From NCBI RefSeq assembly GCF_010093595.1, contig NW_022985463.1, forward strand, positions 5,323 to 69,322: 64,000 nt of DNA, in the 5' to 3' direction. This DNA is from Mytilinidion resinicola. Taxonomy: Eukaryota > Ascomycota > Dothideomycetes > Mytilinidiales > Mytilinidiaceae. Shown one piece after another: positions 45,877 to 57,121 of this stretch (positions within the stretch are counted from its first letter, which is position 1; each line of letters starts with the position of its first letter). A program made the position numbers and the translations under genes. The notes below the pieces were generated by a model, which ran no database searches, had not been told where the DNA came from, and saw nothing but the letters and a program-made list of their open reading frames with translations.

Positions 45877-47068
45877 GCTTCAAGGCTGCTCAGCTGCAAC
45901 TTACTCGGTCCAGCCTCAGCGCCATGCCAATACTTCGCTATGCCACAGCTGGAGGTCGACGAACACGGACCAATCATACGCGATGAAACTCATCATATCG
46001 CGTGACTGAGAACCTCAGATGCACGTGTTCAATCTACTTCACAAGCTTTGCTACTTCGGAGGTGGAGATATAACTTAGACAAGAGAGAGTTTCTAGGAAG
46101 ACAGACAATACAGCACTATCCTCATGGTTCAACAGGATGGCCATTTCAGAGCGACCATGGGGTAGAGTCTGATTCCAAAGAGTCTTGTGGCTGGGTGGTT
46201 GACCAGGTAGGCAGCTTGGCCCTGAAGCTTGTCGGAAGCCTGTTATAGCCAAAGGTGGGAGAAGTTGTTTCTATTCTCAGTGAGTCGATGGGGGTAGACC
46301 CTTAAGCGTCAAAACGGTTGTTTCTAGAGATTAGAAGTTGAGGTGTTGAGGACAGACGTCAGCGAAAAGAGGAGGAAGTTCACTCGTCGCTTGCTTGGCG
46401 ACTATTCTATACCAAAAGGAGAGCATCACGTGCTCTCACATGACTCTCTTAAATAAGGTACGGGAACCTTAATCAAGTTATTCGATGATACTTTGCAGAC
46501 TTATCAGTCCTCATGAACTTTCTCCCATTCCACAGCACCTGCTCTTGGTTTAGGTATGGGCGAGGGGAATGACCTTGTTGGCAGCTTTTCATAGCCTAGT
46601 GGCCAAGAACTTTATTTGTGTATCAGAGCTCTGGAGCGGCTCCTTCAGCCCCTTCATCTCGTCCGCCCTGCGGGTCCTTTTCGGCACGTGTAGACACTTC
46701 AGTCGCATGTTTTATTTCTGGCTCTTCATCACGCCTCTAAGCCCCTTCGAAGTCAGCGCAGGCCGCCATGTGTATACAGCTATTGTGCATAGCCTGCTCT
46801 GTCTGCTTATGCTTCTCTACCCAATCACGACTAGACTGGGAGAGAATAGAATAAAATCTGCGACCGACAAGAGCCCTAAAACACAGCCCTGTATGTATGC
46901 TTACGCGATACGCTTATAGTGCTTCTCTATCCGCCCCCAAATCGGACCCGGCACTTAGGCTGCAAGGCCCCCCGGCGCCAGAGGCAAGCTACATAATGAA
47001 TCGCCGTGCACTTTTAGAGATCCAAAAGATACCCCGTCTACTTTTCCCTGCGCGTTTTTTCTCTCATC
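45877..47068. other. Intergenic upstream of membrane protein
   Basis: About 1.2 kb with only short open frames; no gene recognised. Confidence 0.45.
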
Positions 47069-48922
47069 ATGGGCGACGGCTCCGTCGAGCTACGAGAGCA
47101 CGGCACCAAGCGTGACGACAACTGCCTTGTTCGATCCGACGATGCCGGAATCTGGAATTATATCAAAGCGTGGCACTGGTTTCCCCTCCACCTGGCCTGT
47201 TGCATTTGCTTCATTGTTGTCATGTTCTTGCTGGTCGACAACCACACCTTTTTGTCCGGAACAACTCCTGATTCCGATCTACGACGGTCCGGATTCTACC
47301 AAACAGAGGTGACTGGACTCGTTTCAGCTGCGCTTGTCCTTATTCGCCTTGTCGCCGGCGTAGGTTCCGCCCTCGTCCTGTGGCGCTTGATTTTCATCCT
47401 TCTGGAGAAAAGCGGCCTCACTCTTGCGGAGATATGCCGCTTGGCCGACAAGAAGCTTCCGATATTGCCTCGCTTTGAGTCCTCTAGTCAATCGCTATGG
47501 TCCTGCTTTGCTTTCGTCGTTGTAATCTTGCTCTGGCCCCAAACAATCGCCGCACCGCTTGCCAACTCCTCCTTGGCTTGGACGCCTTCCACCAAACTAG
47601 CCAGTGCATCATCATCACAAAATTATATTCTCAATACATTAAACGATCCCAAGGACAAGGACAGCTTCGTATACGCAAATTTGATCACAAGAGTCATTTT
47701 CATAGCGTCTTTCATGGCCGGCAAAAACCCCGACTACGCATTCGCCGCGCTGAGGGATTCGCAAATTCCTCTTAGGCGATATAGTTACTTGATCCCTTCG
47801 CTAAACGATGGCGGGCTTGGTTCATTCGGTTTGCCATACTTTGAGGTCATAAACCTCAAATGGATTGACGCGCCCGACGGTCGTCAACTCAACCAGATGG
47901 ACAACTCGAGCATGCTTGAGGATCCGGTTACTCCTGAAGTATTTGCTCCTGTAGGGAATCTAGCTTTTCTGAGGGATACCAAATGGCTCGCAAACGAGAC
48001 GGTAGATCTGTACGAACCTCAGATTTTCGAAGGGAAAAAGAATGTTTCTGTCAAGGTCGATGGGACGTATCTTGGTCAGATAATCGATGGAAAGAACGTG
48101 ACCGAAGACACTCCCTGTCCAACGGTTGGAGATGTTTTCGGAAAGCTACCGTCCGTCCAAAGATTCCACCGCGGATACTACGTTTCTAACGACTGGCGTG
48201 CCAACGACTGCTACTTGCTCGCAGAAGTTACCATAAAAGCTGGAATCTACCCAAAACGATTTAGCAACGTAACTCTTGTTGGGTCTTCAGACCACGTTCA
48301 CGCCATAAGCCCCATAGGTGGTGCCGATGATGCGAATCCCTCCCTGATTCCTGACGGTAGCGTCGGGCCAGTATTAGACATGATGTCTGATGTGGCAAGG
48401 CTGATAATTGCACTCAACCTAACTTCGGATTGGCAAAAGGATAATATCGACAACTTCGTAAAAGGTATGCTTTCGATGTCGTATCACAGCACCTGGAGCG
48501 CGATGCCCGTAATAATCAATGATAATACCGAGGCTGTTGATGTCACACCTATGGAACCCGTTATCCTTGCCTCTGTCGATAAACGGCGACTATATGCCTG
48601 GCTAGGCATGAATTTGGCACTCACAGTTGCTGCGCTTCTTGTCGGAGTCGCGCATCACTGGACCACCACGAGGATAAAGACGATCCGCGACACCACCCTC
48701 GCTGCATTGACAATAGACATCTCGAAGATTTCACACCAGAGCGGTAGTGGACTATGTAATGCTTCGGCATTGAACGGAGACGACCATGCTATAGGAAGGA
48801 TGAAATGGAAAGATGATAACGACATGGAAACCTATCATATGACTGATGAAACTCATCGAGACGGTTGCCGGAGAGAATTGGTGATTGTGAATAGAAGGCA
48901 AAGAAGACTGAGAGATATATAG
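47069..48922 (+). CDS. Four-helix membrane protein, unknown family
   Basis: Single exon, 617 residues from ATG 47069. Predicted membrane helices by eye: about 38-57 (HLACCICFIVVMFLLV), 84-110, 143-162, and one near 515-540 (LGMNLALTVAALLVGVA). Between the third and fourth lies a loop of about 350 residues with several N-glycosylation sequons (NSS, NVS, NVT, NLT), so it is probably extracytoplasmic. A basic cytosolic tail follows (NRRQRRLRDI). The arrangement recurs in uncharacterised fungal membrane proteins. No transporter or enzyme motif is seen. Confidence 0.8.
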   Translation: MGDGSVELREHGTKRDDNCLVRSDDAGIWNYIKAWHWFPLHLACCICFIVVMFLLVDNHTFLSGTTPDSDLRRSGFYQTEVTGLVSAALVLIRLVAGVGSALVLWRLIFILLEKSGLTLAEICRLADKKLPILPRFESSSQSLWSCFAFVVVILLWPQTIAAPLANSSLAWTPSTKLASASSSQNYILNTLNDPKDKDSFVYANLITRVIFIASFMAGKNPDYAFAALRDSQIPLRRYSYLIPSLNDGGLGSFGLPYFEVINLKWIDAPDGRQLNQMDNSSMLEDPVTPEVFAPVGNLAFLRDTKWLANETVDLYEPQIFEGKKNVSVKVDGTYLGQIIDGKNVTEDTPCPTVGDVFGKLPSVQRFHRGYYVSNDWRANDCYLLAEVTIKAGIYPKRFSNVTLVGSSDHVHAISPIGGADDANPSLIPDGSVGPVLDMMSDVARLIIALNLTSDWQKDNIDNFVKGMLSMSYHSTWSAMPVIINDNTEAVDVTPMEPVILASVDKRRLYAWLGMNLALTVAALLVGVAHHWTTTRIKTIRDTTLAALTIDISKISHQSGSGLCNASALNGDDHAIGRMKWKDDNDMETYHMTDETHRDGCRRELVIVNRRQRRLRDI

Positions 48923-49468
48923 TTGGTACCTTCTTCACTCGCAATTCCATAATTATAGACTATTTTCAAAACCTTACTTTCTTCTAACCTACTACCTGCA
49001 AGTAAGCTGCTAAACAATTGCAGGATGTCGCTGCAACCTACAATACTCAACCGATCAGAGAGAATATACCCTGCAGTCCTCACTCTCGTCAGACACCCCG
49101 CACGAACCTCGACGTCTTCCCCGGCTCCCAAATCATAGGGCAGCTCGTGTAAGATCTAGATAGCTCCCGCAGGGCGGCGGATCGTGCCGACGTGTAGCAT
49201 TAATCCCAATTTGGAGTAGCGCCGTGACGCTCACCTAAAGATAGATTACGCGCCGACGTGAAACGCCATTGAAAAGCTCCAATCGAACCCCCTTCTCATT
49301 CGCTAGAGCATTAACGAATCACTTGGTGATGAACTGTAGCCGCTCGATGTCTTATTTGAAGAAGAGATGCTGTCCCGCTGGAGGTCCTACGAGCGGGGTC
49401 TTGTTTCCGTTTGTTCGATTCTCTCCTGATATTCCATTCCAAAGATTTACACTTCTCCCTGGTTCAAT
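48923..49468. other. Intergenic
   Basis: Nothing recognised; it includes the 3' end of the membrane protein transcript and the promoter of the DOMON gene. Confidence 0.45.
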
Positions 49469-51053
49469 ATGAATTATTTCTTAGTGCATTTACTAGTCTT
49501 AGCTGCGAGTCAGTTCAATATGCCCGTTGAAAGAATTACGCGGTTGATATGTTAACATCTTAGCAGTCTTACCATGGGTGCAATGTGATGCCCCTCCAGC
49601 CTCAACTCTCTACCTCAGCGAAACCAACACCACATTCTCCATCAATCTCCCCGATAACTCATCTGATGTATACATCTACTTCTCCTCCCCAGCGTTCTCC
49701 TGGGTCGCGGTGGGCGCAGGCGATAAGATGGCGAACTCCCTCTCTTTTATCATGTACCCTTCCGCCAACAATAAAAGTAAGCTACAGCGTCTCACCCAAA
49801 GCAAAACTTCTGAGCACCACAGCTAACAGTATTAAAGATGTCACAATAAGCCCCCGCATTGCAAGGTCCGTCTCTTTTCCATATTACTATACACTGTTTA
49901 GTCTAACCTGAGTAGTGGCCACTCCGAACCAACCTTCGCCCCAGAGATTCAGATCGAGTCTCTGCCCGGCACAACCATTAACAACGACACACTTGTCCTC
50001 AACGCTGTCTGCCACAACTGCCGTACTTGGCGTGGCGGCTCACTGGACGTCTCTTCCACCACTCAACCGTGGATATACGCATTCGGCCCAGATCTCGAGC
50101 TACAAAGCAATTCTCAACATGCGCCACTGCGACGGCATCACGCTTACGGTATGACCTTCCGCCCGTGTCACATAGAATAGAAAATTACTAATGCACACTT
50201 AGGCCACTTCACGATGAACATGGTCCAAGCCTCCGGAGCCGGCGGCGTGCCAGAACCCAGCACCGTAATGAACGGCGCCCAGCTCGTCGGCGCAGAGAAA
50301 GAAGACAACGGAAATCAAGCCACAGTCGCCCACGCGATCCTCATCGCCTTCGCTATCTTGGTCATGACACCGATCAACGTAGTCCTCGTGGGACTCTTCA
50401 AGACGTTCAATTTGCATATCTGGTTCTCGGTGCTGGTTATGATGTTCATAATCGCTGGATTCGGGTTGGGGATATCTATTAGTGGGGAGTATAATAGGGT
50501 GAGTCTAGCTCAGTCTTTGAATTTCTCATAAGTTTGCCAGGTAGTAGTAGGCTAACGGAGCGCATTCACACAGTCCAAACACTTCTCCTCCCCCCACCAG
50601 GTCCTCGGCTTCATCACCATTATCGCTTTCCTTGCCATTGGCGTACTCGGCGGCTTCCAATCCCGCCAACTGCGCGTGCCCTCCACGAACGCGCCACGGC
50701 AAGCTACAAAACTGGACACTGCGCATACATGGCTCGCGAGAGGGGCGTGGCTCCTTGCCGTCATTAACGGCGGACTGTAAGACACCCTTTATTTTACCCC
50801 TACACCTAGTCACTTCTCTCATGTTTCGGACGGGCTCATGCTTACATCCCACCGCAGTGGTCTCCAATTCGCCTCCTCGCCCATGCACACCCGCATCATC
50901 TACGCGCTCGTCACCCTCGCTCTCACGCTACCGATGGTGATAGTGTATCTCCTCGTCTGGAGGCGGCAACGGGTTACCAAGGAGAAGTTTGATGAGGACC
51001 GGGATGTTGTGCTTGAGGCGTACTATCTGTCGCAGCCGAAACCGATCCATTGA
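49469..51053 (+). CDS. DOMON-cytochrome b561 membrane protein
   Basis: Seven-exon model join(49469..49508, 49564..49776, 49838..49865, 49916..50148, 50203..50498, 50574..50776, 50858..51053), 402 residues. A signal peptide (MNYFLVHLLVLAA) precedes a DOMON domain of the cellobiose-dehydrogenase cytochrome type (FSWVAVGAGDKM, TWRGGSLD, WIYAFGP). Five membrane helices of cytochrome b561 type follow (HAILIAFAILVMTPINVVLVG, WFSVLVMMFIIAGFGLG, SSPHQVLGFITIIAFLAIG, HTWLARGAWLLAVINGGLGL, IIYALVTLALTLPMVIVYLL). Such proteins pass electrons across a membrane to extracellular acceptors. A 28-nt exon (49838-49865) is unusually short but keeps the frame. The 3' end converges on the UstYa-like gene, 400 bp away. 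Confidence 0.9.
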
Positions 51054-51453
51054 GCGGGGACGGTAGGATTAGGATGGTGAAGTTGTGCGTGTAAGACTTT
51101 GGTCATATGGGAGATGCTGTGGGCTGCTTCATTTCGGGTTAGCACAGGGAGTTTCGATGATTTTTTGGGTATGAGTACGTAGGGCGTTCGAGGAGTTTGC
51201 AGACCCCCCATGTTCAGATGGACCGCTTAGAAAGATGTACACGATTTGTAATTCTCCGTTCATTCGAAATGGACGAACTTACAGATTACAGTAACGTTTC
51301 GGCCGTTCATTGACATTCTGGCTGAGAATACAAACATACCGCAACCGCAGAACAGCCTCACCAAAGCCTAAAGTCACATCAAGCATCTGGCCTCACGACT
51401 AAAGAAAGCCCAAAATCCAAATAACTCCTCCAAAGACTCTCAAATCCCAATCC
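51054..51453. other. Convergent spacer
   Basis: A 400-bp gap between the 3' ends of the DOMON and UstYa-like genes; no gene seen. Confidence 0.5.
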
Positions 51454-52443
51454 TCAAGCCGCCTGCTCATGACTCTTCTCGAACGGCCTCGCAAGTAACT
51501 TAAACTTCCCTTTCTTCAACGCCCTCTCCCCAGCCCATCGGCTCAACGCCTCCCAATTCACACACACCGTCTTCGCATCACTCTTCAGCACCTTATTCCG
51601 CGCCTCCCGCGAGTCCTTCGCCCACTCGAAGCTGTACAGCCCAACGTCAGCGTGGCACATCACGGCGCGGCGGAGGGTTCCGATGCAATGGTCTACACAG
51701 CCGTATCGTCAGCGCCTCTAATGCAACGCAATACAAAATGCTCCGAGAAGGCTACGAGGGGTCCGTACCGTAATGCTCCACCGCAAAAACAACATCAGCG
51801 TGTGAGATGTTGGTGAGGTGGTGGCGGTAGTAATCCATATGCACGGCCTTCCGTAGGATATCGAGGCAGTGCAGTTGGTGCCAGACGCCCAGCGAGCCCA
51901 TGTAATCGCCGTTGGGGAGCTGGACGCGGTGGGTGAGGTTTTCGTGCTGGGCGGCGAGTTCGGCGGGTGAGGCGCGGATGAATTGGGCTGCGAGCTGGAG
52001 GCTAGAATTCGGTGTCGCTGGGACGGAGCTAGCGGGTGCGTACATGATAGTAGGTCATCCCAGGCTAAGTCGGTCGCAGGTGAAGGCGGCTGGTCATATG
52101 GAGAGTCTGTGTTGTCCCAGAGTGGGCGCTTCTCATATTTGAGAGCTTTTGTTGCGGGTGCTGGGAAGGAGTTAACTGAGGGGCTGGGTTTGAGGGCTGG
52201 CTTCGTACAGTATGGGGATTTGGGGAACAGTGTGGATGCGTCATGTCGGGATTCAGTTATAAAAGTTATGGTCAAGAATGCGGCTATGTATGAGAGGAGT
52301 AAAAGTATGAGTGCCGAGATAACGGTCTGAATTATTGAAACGTGAGTATTCTTTCGGCTTTCATGCCATGGCGATGAAAGTTCGGTGGGCTGGGTGCGGT
52401 TTCGAAGCAGAGGTTCTGATGATTCTGCCGATGTGTCTTCCAT
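51454..52443 (-). CDS. UstYa-like (DUF3328) oxidase
   Basis: Minus-strand model 52443..52044, 51987..51769, 51692..51454, 285 residues. A cytosolic N-terminus of about 34 residues precedes one membrane helix (IIQTVISALILLLLSYIAAFL). The lumenal domain carries the two family HxxHC motifs: WHQLHCLDILRK and EHYDHCIGTLRR, the second completed across intron 2. MCHADVGLYSFEW and a C-terminal WEALSRW region follow. UstYa-family proteins catalyse oxidative cyclisation of ribosomal peptides in the ustiloxin type of pathway (cross-linking at aromatic residues) and also act in other fungal pathways. It is divergent from a Kex2-repeat secreted peptide precursor at 53331. Both introns are needed for frame. 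Confidence 0.88.
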
Positions 52444-53330
52444 CTCGGTCGCAATAGCTGCTCAGTCGAGTTCAATGAGCATCTTATAGATGTCATCGCC
52501 TGAGCTGAGGTTCGGGAAATTTGAAAGAGACTTTTTGCGAGGTTCCATGGGCTTGACACTATAGTAGCTATTGGAGAGTTTGTACCACATCAAAGAAGCG
52601 TAAGATCATATGCATTTCCGCAGCCCGTTCGGGAATGACCCAGTCTGCAACCTCCCATTTCCGTTGTTTGTGTCCTAGAAACTATTGAGAAGATCAGAGA
52701 CACGGATCAGAGAAACTCCGCTCACCAGACCCACCGCAGCATATTTCCTAAGCTGCCATATGCTGGGACAAACTTAAACCTCGGCAAATATTGATCAAAA
52801 TCATCTGATTCAAGCAGGATGGTCGCTATCCGTCCCAGGCGGAACGGACGCAACGCTACACGGTCCTATAGGGCCACTGATAGTGTTACTCTCAACGTGG
52901 AAAGAGACACAATCGATGAAAACCGCTTTGTTGCTGATAGTCTATCCGGAGGGCCCGCGGGTTGCGTCCCTTACAAACATGAAGAATGGCATAAGATAGT
53001 AGTTTGCACTGCGACCTCGGCATATCCTCTGGCTCTGGCTCATGAGCGGGGCCTCGATCGGATCTCTCATTCTAGCCGACCGACAAATTGGAAGAGTGTG
53101 ATGGCTGAAAATGTCGGTTTGGTTTCAGACGCTAGGGATCACGATGTCGGTCTTTGTCGGCGTCGGGGGGATTTGCACGCACCTGGTCGTTCGGAGAAGT
53201 TTGAACCCGCAGTACTGCACCTCAAATATCGTTCGTAGCCCTCTGCGCTTTTCTTGCGGTCATTGAGATTTACTACTCCTTGTCACAGCTTCGCCGCAAG
53301 AAGTTTAAAGGAACGGAAGTCAAGCACAAC
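52444..53330. promoter_or_regulatory. Divergent promoter of UstYa-like gene and peptide precursor
   Basis: An 887-bp region between two divergent start codons, consistent with co-regulation. It includes an ATG-initiated frame (52819-53238) without motifs, which I do not call. Confidence 0.5.
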
Positions 53331-53720
53331 ATGCTCACCAAGGGCTTCATCCTCGCTTTCTTGAGCTCTGTCATTATCGCCGCTCCGGTTTCCATCAACG
53401 GTACTACCTTCTACTCAAATTGGAATCATATTTAACAAGTCGCAGAAGAAAGATCCCTCCGCGCCCGGAACGAAGGTCACGTTTTAACCAAGCCGTTTGA
53501 GGCGAATCCGAAACCGGTAGCCGCTAGAAAGCAAGATGAGGTTGACGGTAGTGGACAGTGGAAGCGTGAAAAGGGCCATTTTGAGGTCATGCAATTTCAC
53601 ACAGATGCGAGGCTCTCAGAGCATGATAAAGTTGGCGGTGATGGACATTGGAAGAGACAAGACGAAGTCGAGGGCGGAGGGGATTGGAAACGAGACGAGT
53701 TCGAGAGAGATGCGCAGTGA
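53331..53720 (+). CDS. Secreted Kex2-processed repeat precursor (candidate RiPP precursor)
   Basis: Model join(53331..53400, 53446..53720), 114 residues. Residues 1-20 form a signal peptide (LTKGFILAFLSSVIIAAPV). The mature part has three copies of a short unit ending in Trp-Lys-Arg: residues 53-64 (QDEVDGSGQWKR), 84-94 (DKVGGDGHWKR) and 95-106 (QDEVEGGGDWKR). An acidic tail follows. Lys-Arg after each Trp is the expected Kex2 cleavage signature. A degenerate segment (65-83) separates unit 1 from unit 2. There are no cysteines in the mature part. Paired head-to-head with a UstYa-like oxidase, it fits the dikaritin type of ribosomal peptide precursor. The peptide product is inferred, not shown. 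The 45-nt intron is required to keep the frame. Confidence 0.72.
53532..53693 (+). repeat. Kex2-type peptide repeats
   Basis: Three imperfect units encoding Gly-rich peptides ending W-K-R at 53532-53567, 53625-53657 and 53658-53693. The codons differ between copies (AAGCGT, AAGAGA, AAACGA), so amino acids are better conserved than bases. Confidence 0.8.
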
Positions 53721-54842
53721 TAATGAAGCAGCGCCAATAATCGATTGCAGCTGCGAGCGAGATCTTGAGGTCTTGTATTGAGAACAAGCTGATGATTTCT
53801 TGGGGGTTGTGGGTTGCTGCGTATCTTCCGTTGGCTTCATAAGACTGTAACTGCTATAAATCTCCTCAGTTTGGTGTAGTACTGTTGGTAGAGCGCGAAA
53901 GAAAGGGAATCTGCTGAGTCCGAGAACCTGGATAGTTGGTATTCGCGAGAAGCATGTCAGGCAGATGTCAAGCTACTTAGCTACAAACGAGACGATGAGT
54001 TCGTCCGAAGTCCTTGTCCAGCTGCAAGAAAACTATGGGCAAAGCTGTGAAGAGTGTTTCTTGGGAGTCCGAGAGGTTAACTAACTAGCTTTGGAAAGGG
54101 TTTATTACTAAGCAACCACGGACTGTTTAACTAGCCAGGCCCAGGTAACTAAATGATCCACAATGCTTACTAATCTAGTCGCTGGTCTCTTAGCAGTCAC
54201 GTGGCAGTCACGTGGAGGATCGGTATTCCTCCACAACTTCCAAGAAAATGCCCAGTGTTGCCAATAACGGATTGACGTCAAACGTCCTCTAAATAGCTCT
54301 CAACCCGAGCTTCTTCAAGCGTCACCCGACCAGGTGACGCGATTCACGGGTGTTGCTGCCGAGCGCCCCTTTCTAAATTCTCACACAACCTTTGCCTCCC
54401 ACAACGGTCCGTGCAAAAACCAACACCAGGAACTCGGGAAGATGCATCAGCAGTCACGCGTTGCAATATTGAGAATGATTACCCATCAACTCGTTTCCTA
54501 GCATCATCTCTGCCTTACTGAATAGCCTAAAGCGTCGAGCCACGCGGTACCTGGCGGATCAATACGAGGGCCCAATCGCCTGCGCCGGCGGAACAGCGGA
54601 TGCGAAAAACATCGGGTGACGTCGTCGCTTTTCATAGCAGACGGCACATGGATCGCCACGCTTGCCTGCAGGACAGCGGGATACCTGCAGACCTTTATGG
54701 TCGGCCCCTGCGTCGAGCAGGAGTCCCTTTCCCATATTTTCTAGCTCGCATGACCCTCTCTTCCTCTTTCCTACAACCTTCACTCGCTTCAGAAAGGCAA
54801 TTGATCCGCCTCGTTTCTGTATAATCTTTTTGTATAATCACA
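53721..54842. promoter_or_regulatory. Upstream region of GH17 gene with tandem E-boxes
   Basis: Two copies of an 11-bp unit CAGTCACGTGG occur in tandem, placing CACGTG palindromes at 54198-54203 and 54209-54214, about 630 bp before the GH17 start. Such sites suit bHLH factors; a role is inferred. No gene was seen in this stretch. Confidence 0.45.
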
Positions 54843-55768
54843 ATGCGCGCCTCCACATTCGCTTCGCTGCTCGCTGCGCTCTCCGGCTTCTCCGGCGCTG
54901 AGGCATACTGGAAGGGCTTCAACGTGGGGGCAACCAACCCTGATGGCTCTTGCAAGACCACTGCGGACTGGAAGACTGTCTTCACGACTCTGAAAGGCCT
55001 TCCTGGAGCATTCACTTCCGTCCGCGTTTACGCTTCCTCCGACTGCAACACGCTCGCTAATGCCGTTCCCGCGGCTGTGGACACTGGAACTGGAATCTTG
55101 GTTGGTGTGTGGACCGAGGACGACGCTCACTTCGAGGCCGAGAAGCAGGCGCTTTTGAGTGCTATTCAAGAGCATGGATCCGACTGGATCATTGCTGTTG
55201 GTGTTGGCAGCGAGGATCTCTACCGCGGCGATACAACGGCCGACAAGCTCGCTTCTCAGATCAATGATGTCCGCGGCATGATTCGCTCCGTTGGTGCTAA
55301 CCAGGACGTCGGACACGTTGACACCTGGACCGCGTGGGTCAAATCAGAGAATAACGCCGTCATCTTGGCATCCGACTTTGTTGGAACGGACGGCTACCCC
55401 TACTTCCAAGGCGCCGAGATCCAGAACGGCGCCAACGTCTTCTGGGACTCTGTGCAGGCGACGCGCGATACTGTTAACGCCGTCAAGCCTGGAACCTGGG
55501 TGTGGATTACCGAGACTGGATGGCCGGTTAGCGGTGCCAACTTCGATGCGTCTGTCGCTTCTGTGTCGAATGCGCAGGCATACTGGACCAACGTGGCTTG
55601 CGCTGCTTTTGAGCAAGCTCACACTTTCTGGTAAGTGTTCCGAATGCTTCACACGCTTGAGGACCGTCAGCTGACTCCATTAGGTATGCGTACCAAGACT
55701 ACCAGGCATCGCCGTCGTTCGGTGTCGTGGATGCGAACAGGAACCCAGTCTACAACCTTGCTTGCTAG
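54843..55768 (+). CDS. GH17 beta-1,3-glucan hydrolase/transferase, secreted
   Basis: Model join(54843..55630, 55684..55768), 290 residues. A signal peptide (STFASLLAALSGFSGAEA) is followed by YWKGFNVGA, typical of the fungal GH17 group. The acid/base Glu lies in VGVGSEDLYRG, the nucleophile Glu in WITETGWPVSG. The C-terminus (YQDYQASPSFGVVDANRNPVYNLAC) is complete after a 53-nt intron. There is no GPI-anchor signal, so it is a soluble cell-wall enzyme. It acts on beta-1,3-glucan in cell-wall remodelling; the choice between hydrolase and transglycosylase cannot be made from sequence alone. Confidence 0.92.
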
Positions 55769-57121
55769 AAGAATGTCCCTAAAAAGCTGGAATGATATGA
55801 TACTACTGCTACAAAACCTGAGGGTAATAATATGAGAGATCGGAATCAGAATGTACGCTATACTAGACATTTTTGGAGTCAAAAGTGTACCTTGATGAAA
55901 TTGATATGTATAATGAACGTTGATCTATTCTGTATTCGTTAAGAGATAGCGCACGAGACCCGTGGATATTCCTTGATCTAAACGCGCACTACAATGAAAC
56001 TGGCATAACCAGCCGATGATCTTTGCGGCTGCCGTTAGTGAATGCACTGAACTTTCCAGAACTCTAAGCGAGCGAAGTCGGGATGTCCACGCGTCCCTTG
56101 CCCGCCAACCGTTCGGATGCGGTAGTGTGGTAGTAGGGCTGCGTTCTAAATTGGGTGCTCAATCTGTGGGTCGAAGTGACGATCCGGTTCCGACGGCAGA
56201 AGCCATGTGACGATGCAGTGGGTCTGCGAACCGAATGCTGTCTTGATCTTGGAATGTTTCAAGGTTTGGCAAGCGGGAGACTTTGGAGAATGATGGGGGT
56301 AAAGAAGTGGAGTGGTTGGGGAAGGTTGGCTCAGGATATTGTGTGCATATGCAGATATTGCGTGCCTCGAAGTTGTGAGACTTCAGTGTGTAACAGTCGT
56401 ACAGTAGCGGCGAGCGCTTTCATGTGCCTGTCTGCGACGTCTATGTAATACTGTCGCAACGGCACGGCTATGGCCGAAAGAAACGATCAACGGCGGCGTG
56501 GGATCTGCAGAGCCTCAGCCCTTGATGCATGAGAATTGCATCAGTCCCAAGAAAGCGACTCGGTGTGGTCTCGACGCGATGACACAGCGTCTGCGGCCAA
56601 GCCGAAACGGGTTCCGGTCAAGCTGGGCGCGGTCAGCGATTGGGCCAGCGGCGTCTGTTTATCGCAGCGGAGTCCGGCAGGCTGGCTGGTGGTGAGTGGA
56701 GATGCGCTGGCCTTGCATGGGAGTGCAGAACCCGACCGTCTCCCCGCAGATGCCAATGTCACACTTCGCGACTGTCGGTGAACTGGCGGCCTGTGAAGCC
56801 CTTTTTCAGCCCTATGTCCTTGCAACGCAGCCTGCGATTGGCTACGACCGGCCAAACTCACCGATGGGCCTCTGCATGCCCGTGGTATGCGCCAAGCTGC
56901 CTACGTGGGGAGTGTGATCAGGACAAGTATCGCCAGCTTGACTTGGCGACTTAAAACAAGACGCCGCTTCCTCCCTACGCCGTATATCTGTCCGAACATC
57001 TCTCAGGCGACTATTTGACTGCGGCACTCCTCGCACTGCCTCTTGCTTTCTGATCCTCTCAATCATCCATCCCTCGCTACCCCGCATTGCAGGATACCCC
57101 ACCAAACACTGTTTGGGATCG
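55769..57121. other. Intergenic
   Basis: About 1.35 kb with short open frames on both strands; no gene recognised. Confidence 0.45.

Noticed and set aside
52819..53238. 139-residue ATG-initiated frame between the UstYa-like gene and the precursor
   Set aside because: No motif, no signal peptide and no splice structure; it occupies the presumed shared promoter. Kept as a weak possibility only.
53331..53720. Alpha-type mating pheromone precursor
   Set aside because: Dibasic repeats and a signal peptide fit, but ascomycete alpha pheromones have a W-C...GQ-x-C-W type core; these units have no Cys and a different Gly/acidic sequence.
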